From positions 1-38,926 of the forward strand of contig CANQDW010000013.1 of NCBI GenBank assembly GCA_947593975.1: a stretch of 38,926 nt of DNA, written 5' to 3'. The notes beneath the pieces were generated by a model, which worked only from the letters and a program-made list of their open reading frames with translations, was not told the DNA's origin and searched no databases. This document shows positions 17,309 through 26,335 of this stretch, piece after piece. Made by a program: the position numbers and the translations under genes. This stretch comes from an uncultured Lachnospiraceae bacterium (GTDB lineage: Bacteria; Bacillota; Clostridia; Lachnospirales; Lachnospiraceae). Every line of letters starts with the position of its first letter. The first letter of the stretch is position 1.

Positions 17309-20300
17309 TTATCCGAACGCCTCTATAAAACTGTAATAAGCGGGCTTTGCATCGTACATATTTTCATTGAACAAAAGCGGGTGGCTGTTGCCCGAACTGC
17401 TGTATCCCCCGCGCCATGACACGGCGTCGTACAGACCCCACCATGTAATCCCCGTTATGCTTTCCGGTTTCCTGTTCTGGATATCTATCAGCCCCTTCAT
17501 AAGTTCTGATACATATTCCGCCTGCCTGTCAAATGTCTGCCACACGTCGTTTGGATCAAGCCCTATGTCAAGTTCCGTGATCTGTACTTCAAATCCCGCG
17601 TCAATAAACTTTTCAGCCGTTTTAAGGTACTGCTCGGCCGATGGGAACGTAACTCCAAGATGGCTCTGCATACCGACACCGTCGCATATCTTTTTTTCCT
17701 CATTAATATAATTGATCATTTCAATGATGTTATCCCCGCAGTCAAAATACGTATTAAAATCATTATAGATCAGCGACACTTTATCATTTATCCCATATTC
17801 GGCAAGGCAGTCATACGCGATCTCAAACGCCAGTTTTATATACTCCGGCCTGTTTTTTATTACCGAACGGTTACCGTACACTGCAGACCAGTTACCATTG
17901 GTCTTTCCGCTATCCGGATCGTATTCGTTATTATGCATGTACTCATTAGCCACATCCCACGTATATAAAACATCCCTGTAAGCTCCGTTATCCAGCGTAT
18001 ATACATGGCGCATGATACTTCTTATATACATTTCAAGCCTTAAATCCATTGTCTCCTTATCGACATATTCCCCCGAACTGCTGTAGCCTTTCCTGAAGAA
18101 AAATTCAGGAGTCTGCGAATGCCACACTAATGTATGTCCGCGAAGTTTAAGCCCGTTTGCCTTAGCAATCCTGAGCACATTATCAATCGTGGAATACTGC
18201 AGCTTAGGAACCGTTGATTCCTTATAACCATCAGGTATAACATAATCCTCCGGTTTTTTCCTTGCTTCATCCGTGCTGATAAATCCGGCGTTCCATGTTC
18301 CAAGAATAGAATCCGGCTTCATCTCGTTTTCAAGTGATATACTTGAATAATTCTCTTTTACATAATCCAGTATATCCGCCTGCCTTAACTGGCTGTAATT
18401 TATGCAGCTTCCTATTTCGCCAAACACGGGCACAACAACGCTCTTAAGCCCCACAAGCGGCATTGCCTCTTTAACGGTCCATATATGTATGGTCAATCCT
18501 TTTTCCCAGCTTACCGTGCCATGAAGCGGCGCGCTTTCTATCCATGCATAATCAGGGCAGTCGGTAATTATAACCGGCTCAGTAACCATACCGTTATCAT
18601 CTATACCGTTGTTTTCGACATATATATGGCATTGCCTTCCCTTTGCGTCCGTCCCGGATAAAATATACCTTGCCGAAAGCATCTCTGCCTGCCCGGGAAA
18701 CTTAAGCCTTGTGTCAGCGCTGTCATAAACTATCTTACCGTTAAAATTATCGCACTCGCCGCGCCCGCCAAAATGTATCATTACAGCGTCTCCGCCATGT
18801 CCGTTTACCGATTCCGACTCTCCGATATCAATATAAAATGTAAATATCTCCTCCGTATAATCTTTTGTATCGTCAGGCTTTTGTACTTCAGGCGGAAGTA
18901 TCTCTGCGGCACTGTTTTCATCCCACATATAACTTATGATCTTTTCCCCGTACGGCCCTGTCTTCTCCGCGCTTTTTATATCCGCTTTTTCAATCCATGA
19001 AAGTTCTTCACTGTCAGTAAGCATTACAAGCCCGTCGTCGCCGTCCTGTATAAATATGCTGCATTGCTTTCCTTTACGGTCAGTACCTGACAGGATATAT
19101 CTTGCGCAGTGACGCGCCGTTTTGTCCGCATAGGTTTTCTTAACATCAGAACCCTCTTTATACACTTTGCCGTTAAAATACTCTCCCGATACGCTTCCGG
19201 TAAAATACTGCATATCTACAGTACATGTATTTCCGTTAACCGTTTCCAGCCTTGTGTTATCTATAGTTACGCCAAAAAGCTCGGTAAGAGAGCCGCTTTC
19301 AGGCTTTATCAGCTTAAATGCGTTTAACGCAAAGTTATAGAATCCCGGATCATATACTCCGTCAGAGTGTCCCGAATAGTACTCCGAATATATATGATGA
19401 ACGCCTCCGGCGGTAAGAGCGTTATGGTATCTTACCGGTTCGTTATTCACAACATTATCATATATCCCATGTCCTATCTGGATGAATGTGTTGTCAATAT
19501 ACTCTTGGGGCAGCGTTATTATCTCCCCGTCCGTTCCCGGGATCGTAAGAAGACCTTCCTCACTTTTTCCTACAGCCGGATTGGTATACGGAAGGAGTCC
19601 GTACGCCGGGCAGTACCCGCCTATATATCCAAAAAGATCGGGTCTTGAAAGCCCTATATAAAGAGCTTCCCTTCCGCCCATCGACCAGCCGCACACTCCG
19701 GTATTTTCACGCCCTGTCTTAACAGAGAAATTCTTCTCCATATAAGGCATGAGGTTATTTATGAGCTCTTCCCTGAAATCATCATAGTGTTTGTAATTCT
19801 CAGTGGAATGCATATTATTTTCATGTTCATCCGATACGCGTATCCCCGGAAATACTATTATCATATCCTCGCATTTGCCCTCAGCGCGTAAGTTTGCAAA
19901 TATTCTGGCAATAGAGCTTCCGCTAATATCCGTACCAAACATTTCTTTAGTGCATCCTATGCCATGCAGCATATACACAACCGGATATTTCTTTGCCGCG
20001 CTGTACCCCGGCGGGAGCACGACATTTGCGCTTCTGTACGATTTCGTTATATCGGAATAATAGCTTATATTTTTAAATTCCCCGTACTGTACCCCTTCTT
20101 TCATATCTTTAAAATCAGAAGGAATATCTTTTACAACAACTGCGTTATCCGCTATACTTCCGCCGTACTTTGAATTTGAAAAAACAACCGATGTTATGGT
20201 CACGGCGGCAGGCGCATTCTGAAGCGTATTGCTGTCGGTATTATTGAACAGAAGGCATTTATTCACATACGGCGCTTTTGTTGTTTCTCTTCCGCTTACA

Positions 20301-21112
20301 GACGCGGTATATGTACCTGACGCAGGATTTACAAATAAGCCTCCCCATGCTATTACTTCTTCCGAATCTTTATCGTCAGCGTTGCTCCATAGTCCGCATC
20401 CATACCCGTCTCCCACATTACGCGCATCCTTATATGTAATGGTTACGGTATCGAATTTATTGTCTGCCAAATCGGACGGAACTACAAACGATATTCCCGA
20501 ATACTGACTATTCACCTTTATCGTAACGGAACCATCGCTGTTTATCGTATATGAGGCATCCCCCTGTGTAAACACTGTATCGGCGCTGAATTTAAGCGTA
20601 TACTGCGCCGGATCTTTCGCCGGCGTCGGCGTTGGAGCCTTTGTTGGTGTCGCCGTCGGCTTTTGTGTCGGCGCCTTCGTCGGCGTCGCTGTATTCGTCG
20701 GTCTCTCCGTCGGCGCCTTTGTCTGTGTCTGCGTTGGCGTCAATGTCTGTGCCGGCTCCTGCGCGGGCGCAGATGTCCATGCGGTTTCTATATTTTCTGC
20801 TCTTTTTTTACTTACTCTAACTTTACATTTAAGTTTCCTGCCGGCTATAACCGCCGATACTTTTGCTTTTCCGGCTTTCTTTGCCTTTACTTTTCCTTTC
20901 TTTGATACCTTTACAACTTTTTTCCTGCTGCTTTTCCATTTTACCCTGCCGGAGTAATGTTTCACCTTAAGCTTATACGTCTCTCCCACGGTCATTTTAA
21001 GACTCGTTTTATTCAGGCGTACTCTGCGCGCGGCATATGCTCCCTCAGGGACACATATACTGCTTAATGCGATCAACAAGCTAAGAAACAACGCAAATAA
21101 TCTTTTTCTCAT
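17309..21112 (-). CDS. Secreted multi-domain CE1 esterase / GH10 endo-xylanase
   Basis: This 1267-residue secreted enzyme has, in order, a signal peptide (1-28), an Ig-like BIG2-type domain (about 29-102), a T/P/K-rich linker (110-168), a beta-sandwich that may bind carbohydrate (170-315), a CE1-type esterase (330-603), two related DUF3237-like modules (about 612-730 and 753-878) and a C-terminal GH10 xylanase (885-1267). The esterase serine is Ser477 in CGWSMGG, with Asp552 and His582 as likely partners. GH10 has HTLVWHSQTP, acid/base Glu1057 (WDVANE) and nucleophile Glu1180 (QITELD). It should remove feruloyl or acetyl groups and cut the xylan backbone. The ATG follows AGGAGGG and lies 16 bp after birA, with the ribosome site over the birA stop. 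No anchor motif is seen at the C-terminus. Confidence 0.93.
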   Translation of the reverse strand: MRKRLFALFLSLLIALSSICVPEGAYAARRVRLNKTSLKMTVGETYKLKVKHYSGRVKWKSSRKKVVKVSKKGKVKAKKAGKAKVSAVIAGRKLKCKVRVSKKRAENIETAWTSAPAQEPAQTLTPTQTQTKAPTERPTNTATPTKAPTQKPTATPTKAPTPTPAKDPAQYTLKFSADTVFTQGDASYTINSDGSVTIKVNSQYSGISFVVPSDLADNKFDTVTITYKDARNVGDGYGCGLWSNADDKDSEEVIAWGGLFVNPASGTYTASVSGRETTKAPYVNKCLLFNNTDSNTLQNAPAAVTITSVVFSNSKYGGSIADNAVVVKDIPSDFKDMKEGVQYGEFKNISYYSDITKSYRSANVVLPPGYSAAKKYPVVYMLHGIGCTKEMFGTDISGSSIARIFANLRAEGKCEDMIIVFPGIRVSDEHENNMHSTENYKHYDDFREELINNLMPYMEKNFSVKTGRENTGVCGWSMGGREALYIGLSRPDLFGYIGGYCPAYGLLPYTNPAVGKSEEGLLTIPGTDGEIITLPQEYIDNTFIQIGHGIYDNVVNNEPVRYHNALTAGGVHHIYSEYYSGHSDGVYDPGFYNFALNAFKLIKPESGSLTELFGVTIDNTRLETVNGNTCTVDMQYFTGSVSGEYFNGKVYKEGSDVKKTYADKTARHCARYILSGTDRKGKQCSIFIQDGDDGLVMLTDSEELSWIEKADIKSAEKTGPYGEKIISYMWDENSAAEILPPEVQKPDDTKDYTEEIFTFYIDIGESESVNGHGGDAVMIHFGGRGECDNFNGKIVYDSADTRLKFPGQAEMLSARYILSGTDAKGRQCHIYVENNGIDDNGMVTEPVIITDCPDYAWIESAPLHGTVSWEKGLTIHIWTVKEAMPLVGLKSVVVPVFGEIGSCINYSQLRQADILDYVKENYSSISLENEMKPDSILGTWNAGFISTDEARKKPEDYVIPDGYKESTVPKLQYSTIDNVLRIAKANGLKLRGHTLVWHSQTPEFFFRKGYSSSGEYVDKETMDLRLEMYIRSIMRHVYTLDNGAYRDVLYTWDVANEYMHNNEYDPDSGKTNGNWSAVYGNRSVIKNRPEYIKLAFEIAYDCLAEYGINDKVSLIYNDFNTYFDCGDNIIEMINYINEEKKICDGVGMQSHLGVTFPSAEQYLKTAEKFIDAGFEVQITELDIGLDPNDVWQTFDRQAEYVSELMKGLIDIQNRKPESITGITWWGLYDAVSWRGGYSSSGNSHPLLFNENMYDAKPAYYSFIEAFG
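20592..20780 (-). repeat. Low-complexity T/P/K linker-coding region
   Basis: This part of the xylanase gene encodes near-repeats of the type TPTKAPTQKP and ATPTKAPT. The DNA is correspondingly repetitive (GGCGCC, GGCGTC and similar triplets). It gives a flexible linker between the Ig-like domain and the enzyme modules and may vary in length between strains. Short frames on either strand here are by-products of the repeat. Confidence 0.7.
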
Positions 21113-21128
21113 AAACCGTAAACCCTCC

Positions 21129-21941
21129 TTACATCAGATATCCTTCATATTCACTCATGTAGCTTTCATCGTCGCCCACCCCATATAAAGGCATTATCTC
21201 GTTTACGATCTGCGCTATAAGCTTATTCTTGGACAGCGCAGGCTCATTAAGCGATATTGCCCTGTTTTTTATCTCCTCCGGAAATGAATCCGTAACAAGA
21301 TTTATCCCTATTCCCGCTATAACATGTTCAATCCTTCCGGTTTCAAGGTCCGACACGGCCTCGGTAAGTATTCCTCCCGTTTTTTTTCCGTTGTAATATA
21401 TATCGTTAATTCCCTTTACCGACAGTTTGGTGCCAGTGATATTTTTTACCGCCCTTATAACCGCCACGGCTGCTTTCGTCGTAAAATTCTTAGGTTCCCT
21501 TATGATTTCGGACAGCTTAAATACAACGGACATATATACGCCGCTTCCCTTAGGCGAATAAAAGCTCTTTCCGTACCTTCCGCGCCCCTTTTGCTGTTCT
21601 TCCGCGGCAATGAGCATATGCCCCGATTCACTGCTGTCCGCAAGAAGCCTTTTAGCCTCGTTATTGGTCGAATCTATGCTGTCGTATACATATACCGGCA
21701 TATCGCGGCAATCGCCTTTAAGGCACGCCCTTATCGCCTGTTCCGACAGTATATTATTATCCGAAACAAGCCTGTAGCCTTTATTGGTTGCCGAAGATAT
21801 AACATACCCTTCGGCTTTCAGGCTGTTAACCGCCTTCCACACGGCGTTTCTTGACACGCCGTACTTTTCGGCGACAAACTGTCCCGATACAGCCTCATCC
21901 CCGCTTTCGATAAGCTCTTTTAAAATCATATCTTTTAACAT
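21129..21941 (-). CDS. birA: Biotin-protein ligase with DNA-binding domain (BirA), lacking the C-terminal domain
   Basis: BirA activates biotin with ATP, attaches it to carboxylases and, when a helix-turn-helix is present, represses biotin genes. Residues 1-60 form the winged helix (SRNAVWKAVNSLKAEGY, 30-46). The catalytic domain has STNNEAKRL (91-99), the biotin-AMP loop GRGRYG (119-124) and GKKTGGILTEA. Where most enzymes have KWPND or KWVND, this one has KGIND (176-180), so the tryptophan is lost. The protein stops after SEYEGYLM at 270; typical bifunctional BirA has about 320-330 residues including an SH3-like C-terminal domain. The next gene starts 16 bp later, so no frameshifted remnant of the missing domain can hide there. 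It follows the S4 protein gene by 21 bp. Confidence 0.9.
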   Translation of the reverse strand: MLKDMILKELIESGDEAVSGQFVAEKYGVSRNAVWKAVNSLKAEGYVISSATNKGYRLVSDNNILSEQAIRACLKGDCRDMPVYVYDSIDSTNNEAKRLLADSSESGHMLIAAEEQQKGRGRYGKSFYSPKGSGVYMSVVFKLSEIIREPKNFTTKAAVAVIRAVKNITGTKLSVKGINDIYYNGKKTGGILTEAVSDLETGRIEHVIAGIGINLVTDSFPEEIKNRAISLNEPALSKNKLIAQIVNEIMPLYGVGDDESYMSEYEGYLM

Positions 21942-21962
21942 AACGATACCTTCTTTTATTAT

Positions 21963-22724
21963 CTAGCACCACTTATTAACCGTAATAATAAGCCTGCCCT
22001 TTGCAGTCGTCTTTGCAACTCCCATATACTCAAATCTGCCATAGCCGCGCACGGTTACGATGTCGTTTGCTTTTAAGACGCGCCCCGCGCTTTCACACGA
22101 AAACCCGTTTATGTACGCGCGCCCGCTTTTGATCAGTGCCAGAGCATCGCTTCTTGACATTTTATACGCCTTAGATACAACCGCGTCCATCCTCTCCGAC
22201 GCCGCCTGGTACTGCTCAGTCTTTCTGCTGCTTTCTATATCCGGAAGGCTGTCCGCAATTTCGCACGTTACAAATGTATGCTTTACCTTCTCAAGATTAT
22301 CCGTTATATATTCCCGCATATTTTCGGCGCAGAACATATACGCGGTATTGTCGCTTATATAAATATCCCCTATAGCGGACCGCGCCGTTCCGAGATTAAG
22401 CACCGCGCCGAGTATATCCCTGTGCGAAAGCCTGTCCGCATATTTTTGCATACGCGGTTTTATTACAACGCACTCTATCGGAAATACATGATCGTATCCG
22501 AAAAGCTCCCTGCTCCCAAACGCCGCCATGCATCTTTCGCAGCCCGGCATCCCGCCATACAGCGTATACGGGATATCCCTCATGTCCGCGTCCTTTGCGC
22601 ACAGCTCTTTAAGCAGGCTTATCTCTGCAATCCCCAGAAATCCCGTGCATGTGTAATATCCGCCGTTATACGCCTTAAGCGCAAGCTCCTTAAACCTTTT
22701 TACAATTATATCTTCTTCATTCAT
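21963..22724 (-). CDS. ylmH: YlmH-type S4 RNA-binding protein
   Basis: YlmH proteins are S4-domain RNA-binding proteins that act on ribosomes and are often found in the division cluster. This 253-residue protein has an N-terminal region with the family's GFLGIAEISLL and RDILGAVLNLG stretches and a C-terminal S4 domain at about 175-245 (SRSDALALIKSGRAYINGF then LKANDIVTVRGYGRF). The ATG overlaps the addA stop codon (ATGA), so it is coupled to addA. Finding it after addBA instead of in the ftsZ-sepF cluster is a context difference. Function beyond RNA binding is inferred from the family. Confidence 0.85.
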   Translation of the reverse strand: MNEEDIIVKRFKELALKAYNGGYYTCTGFLGIAEISLLKELCAKDADMRDIPYTLYGGMPGCERCMAAFGSRELFGYDHVFPIECVVIKPRMQKYADRLSHRDILGAVLNLGTARSAIGDIYISDNTAYMFCAENMREYITDNLEKVKHTFVTCEIADSLPDIESSRKTEQYQAASERMDAVVSKAYKMSRSDALALIKSGRAYINGFSCESAGRVLKANDIVTVRGYGRFEYMGVAKTTAKGRLIITVNKWC

Positions 22725-25700
22725 ATTTTTATTTCCTTATTCAGGGCAAATGAATATAAGATCATCTCTTTTACTTTTTTCCCCATAGCCTTTTCTATTG
22801 CCGTTTTATAACAGAGCATCTGCGCATAATAACGCTTTGCCAGTTTTTCCTCCTCGCCCGGAAGGATCCTGTCCGTCTTGTAGTCAACCAGCACTATCTC
22901 GTTCTCCTCTTCAAAAAGCGCGTCTATTATCCCCTGTACAAGTATCACTTCTTCGCTGTCTGTATCAGGATAGATATCTTTTGCGCGTACGCCCATGACA
23001 AACGGCTGTTCCGCATGATACATCCCGTTTTCCTGCGCTTTTTTCATGCGCTTCGCAAGCCCGCTGCCGCAAAATGCCCATATCTTTTTTACGGATATTA
23101 TCCTGTCTTTTATAACATTTTCCGGAAGCACGCCCCTTATGATGAGATCATCCGCCATAGCTTTTATGTCGTCTTCATTTGCGATAGCGGCAAGATCTAT
23201 ATGCTCCATAAAGCTGTGGTATATAGTTCCCCTGCGCGCGCCCTTTATCTTATCATCCTCGTCTTCTTTCGCAAACCACGGTACATATTCCGCATCCGTA
23301 TTTTCCTCCCACGAAACCTTGACCGCTTCTTCATCTTCGATCTCTGCGGCCCGCCGCTTTATTTCCGACACCGATATCTTCGATACAAGCTTTATGTCGG
23401 ATTCATACGGATATCTGTACGCGGCCTCTTTATCCATATATGAAGCAAGCTCTCCTTCATCCTTATCTTCCTTCGCTGCGAGAATGAGGCGTTCTTTTAT
23501 TATTTCATTTCCAAGCACATGCGCCAGTTCCTTTTCTTCGGCGTCCGAAGCGCTGTATATGCTAAACTTTACAGGCGCGCATTCATCCGAAACGCGTCCT
23601 TCGCCGCCGCCAAACGGCCATAACGGATGCGTCATAAAAAACGGCGTAAGCCAAGTATAATAAGTCGTGTTGTTCTTTGTCATATCCACATAAGAATATT
23701 CCCCTGCGCGGCACTTTTCAAACAACGCATAAGGCTCTGGCACGGTCCCGGTAAGGATCAGTTTATCCTTAGCCCTTGTGACCGCCACATAGAGTATGCG
23801 CAGTTCTTCGCCTATTATATCGCTTATGACTCTCCTTGCCACTGCATTTCTCATAAGCGTCCCGTACTTCACCCTTTTTTCCATATCGAAAAAGTACATC
23901 CCTATACCCGCATCGGAATGTATCACTATATTTTTTCTAATATCCTGGAAATTGGGCTGCTTTCCCATCCCCGCGACAAATACTACCGGGAATTCAAGCC
24001 CTTTGCTTTTATGGGTGCTCATTATCCGCACCGCGCCGTTTCCCGATGGATCGGCGTCGTTCTCCCCGAAATCCACCTCGGCGCTTTTCATTTTTTCTAT
24101 ATATTCCAGGAAATCGAACAGGCTCCTTTTATCTGTTCCCTCAAACTCCACCGCCTTATCGGCTAACATCATCAGGTTGCCCGTCCTTCTTTCTCCCTGC
24201 GGCATTACTTTCATATTCAGGAAAAAGTCGTTTATAGCGTATATCTTCTCAATAAGCTCATACACTCTCATATACGGCGCAGCATCTCTTAAGCTTTCAA
24301 GCATATGGATAAAATCCCTGCATTTATCCCCAAGCGCGCCTTCTCCTTCTTCGGCCGCGGCGTACAGCGCGGCAAACATATCGCATTTCTTTTTGTGAGC
24401 CCTTACCACCGCAAGTTCATCGTCATCAAATCCGCCGAATACCGACCGCAATACCGCTGTAAGCGCAATATCCTGATGAGGGTTGTCGATTATCTTAAGC
24501 ATTGATATCGTAAGCTGTATCTCCCTTGCGGAAAAATATCCCGTATGTTCGTCTGCGGACACGGGGATCTGGTGTTCCATAAGCGTTTCCGCAAACTCCT
24601 CCGACCATCCTTTCATGCTTCTTAAGAGTATGACGATATCGCCGTATCCCGCCGTCCTTTTTTCACCGGTCTGCGGATCGTTTATGACGACGCCCGCATC
24701 CGGATCCGTAATCTCCTTTATCTTTTCCGCTATGCATACGGCTTCGAGCCTGCGTTTATTATACTCCGTTTCCTTAAGCCCTTCTTCAGATATGTATATT
24801 ACCTCTGCGGGTTCGCCGTAATCTTTTTTCGATTCGGGCTTATCATACTCAAACTCATGCGATCCATCATATTCTACATTACCGAGCTGCTTTTTCATTA
24901 TCCCGGAAAATATAAAATTAGCCGCTGCAAGTATGGCGGGGCTGCTCCTGAAATTGCGTTTAAGCGTCACCCTCTGGTTTAAGCTTTCGCTATCGGTATA
25001 CGTCTCCCATTTATGCTCAAATATCTCAGGCCTTGCAAGCCTGAAAGTATATATGCTCTGTTTTACGTCCCCCACCATAAATATATTCGGTTTTCCGTCC
25101 TTTTCCCGCGATATTTCCGATATTATCGTTTCCTGCACTTCATTGATATCCTGATACTCGTCCACGAGGATATAACGGTACTTTTCCCGAAGTTCCCGCG
25201 CCGCGCCGTTTTCTTCATCCGTAAGTATCTCAAGCGCATAATGTTCGGCGTCGTTAAAGTCCATCACATTATTCTCGCGTTTCGCTTTGATGAACCTCTC
25301 CCTGAATTCCGCAGCCATATCGCAGAGCGTTCCGATTATTTCTCCGCACCCCGCGGCTTTTTTGCATATCTCTTCTTCATCCTCGTAATAATACTTATCA
25401 ATGACCGCGCCTATATTTTTTTTCCACGCGTCACGAAGCGCCTTTATCTTATCTTTAAGGGGCTTTTTATCCTCTCCGGAAATACTTGGGAATCTTGCGA
25501 AAGTCAGTCCGCGAAGTCCCCTGCCGTACTCTGAATATGTACCGCATTTTATGACGCATCCTATCTTTTCTTTTTCCTCGAGCAAAAACACATACAGCTT
25601 ATCAAAGCCTTCCGCAGTCCCGCATAGGCTTATCGCCTCGTCAATACGTTTGACCGCGTCCGAAAGTATCTCTTTCGTATATCCGATTATCCCTGACTGT

Positions 25701-26335
25701 GTGATCCAATCCGACGCATCAAGGTCTTTATCCGAATTTATATAATAACTTTCTTTGCACCTGTTCAGCCACTCTTTCGGCCACGGATGGCTTTCCGAAT
25801 TCCTATAGATATCAAATATCGTTTCGCTCACTTTATCGTCCGACTTGCCCGACGCAAAGATTTCCGCCACACGTATAAATGAAGGACTTTTTTCTTCGTA
25901 TTTTTCCTCCAGCATCTCCTCCATAACTTCACTTCTCATAAGCTCCATTTCCTGATCGTCACCGATCCTGAAGGAGGGATCTATGCCTATGGTATAAAAA
26001 TAATTTTTTATTATATTAATGCACATACTGTGCAGGGTAGTTATCTGCGCGTGCGGTATAAGCGCCATCTGGCGCCTGATATGTCCGTTATCGTCAATTT
26101 CCTGCCTTTCGCCAAGTTTCTTTTCAATACGCTGCTTCATCTCCGCAGCCGCGGCGTTCGTAAACGTCAGCACTGCCATCTCGTCAATATTCGCCGGATC
26201 GTCTTTATCAAGGATAAGCTGCAGTATCCTTTCCGTAAGGACAGCAGTCTTTCCCGTTCCCGCGGATGCGGAGACGAGTATGTTCCTGTCCCGCAGGTCA
26301 ATCGCCTTTTTCTGCTGTTTCGTGTACTCTGCCAT
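22721..26335 (-). CDS. addA: ATP-dependent helicase/nuclease subunit A (AddA)
   Basis: AddA is the UvrD-like motor and nuclease of the AddAB complex, which resects double-strand breaks for RecA. The 1204-residue chain starts MAEYTKQQKKAIDL, with Walker A SAGTGKT at about 24-30. Other helicase motifs are VDEYQDINE, STHKSKGLEFPVVF and LYVAVTRAKDKL. The C-terminal RecB-type nuclease has GTIYHSFMEHID and the metal-binding ILVQGIIDALF with VDYKTDRI. The frame continues upstream, but the ATG at 26335 follows GGGAGG by six bases and aligns with the family start. It overlaps the addB end by 38 bp. Both subunits are therefore coupled in the usual addB-addA order. Confidence 0.96.
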   Translation of the reverse strand: MAEYTKQQKKAIDLRDRNILVSASAGTGKTAVLTERILQLILDKDDPANIDEMAVLTFTNAAAAEMKQRIEKKLGERQEIDDNGHIRRQMALIPHAQITTLHSMCINIIKNYFYTIGIDPSFRIGDDQEMELMRSEVMEEMLEEKYEEKSPSFIRVAEIFASGKSDDKVSETIFDIYRNSESHPWPKEWLNRCKESYYINSDKDLDASDWITQSGIIGYTKEILSDAVKRIDEAISLCGTAEGFDKLYVFLLEEKEKIGCVIKCGTYSEYGRGLRGLTFARFPSISGEDKKPLKDKIKALRDAWKKNIGAVIDKYYYEDEEEICKKAAGCGEIIGTLCDMAAEFRERFIKAKRENNVMDFNDAEHYALEILTDEENGAARELREKYRYILVDEYQDINEVQETIISEISREKDGKPNIFMVGDVKQSIYTFRLARPEIFEHKWETYTDSESLNQRVTLKRNFRSSPAILAAANFIFSGIMKKQLGNVEYDGSHEFEYDKPESKKDYGEPAEVIYISEEGLKETEYNKRRLEAVCIAEKIKEITDPDAGVVINDPQTGEKRTAGYGDIVILLRSMKGWSEEFAETLMEHQIPVSADEHTGYFSAREIQLTISMLKIIDNPHQDIALTAVLRSVFGGFDDDELAVVRAHKKKCDMFAALYAAAEEGEGALGDKCRDFIHMLESLRDAAPYMRVYELIEKIYAINDFFLNMKVMPQGERRTGNLMMLADKAVEFEGTDKRSLFDFLEYIEKMKSAEVDFGENDADPSGNGAVRIMSTHKSKGLEFPVVFVAGMGKQPNFQDIRKNIVIHSDAGIGMYFFDMEKRVKYGTLMRNAVARRVISDIIGEELRILYVAVTRAKDKLILTGTVPEPYALFEKCRAGEYSYVDMTKNNTTYYTWLTPFFMTHPLWPFGGGEGRVSDECAPVKFSIYSASDAEEKELAHVLGNEIIKERLILAAKEDKDEGELASYMDKEAAYRYPYESDIKLVSKISVSEIKRRAAEIEDEEAVKVSWEENTDAEYVPWFAKEDEDDKIKGARRGTIYHSFMEHIDLAAIANEDDIKAMADDLIIRGVLPENVIKDRIISVKKIWAFCGSGLAKRMKKAQENGMYHAEQPFVMGVRAKDIYPDTDSEEVILVQGIIDALFEEENEIVLVDYKTDRILPGEEEKLAKRYYAQMLCYKTAIEKAMGKKVKEMILYSFALNKEIKI

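Noticed and set aside
17301-17315. GGAT-N6-ATCC hairpin just after the xylanase stop as terminator
   Set aside because: The stem has only four base pairs and overlaps the candidate pta promoter region. It is too weak to call.
21113-21140. Frameshift in birA hiding the missing C-terminal domain
   Set aside because: The next gene's signal peptide starts 16 bp after the birA stop, so there is no space for about 50 more codons in any frame.
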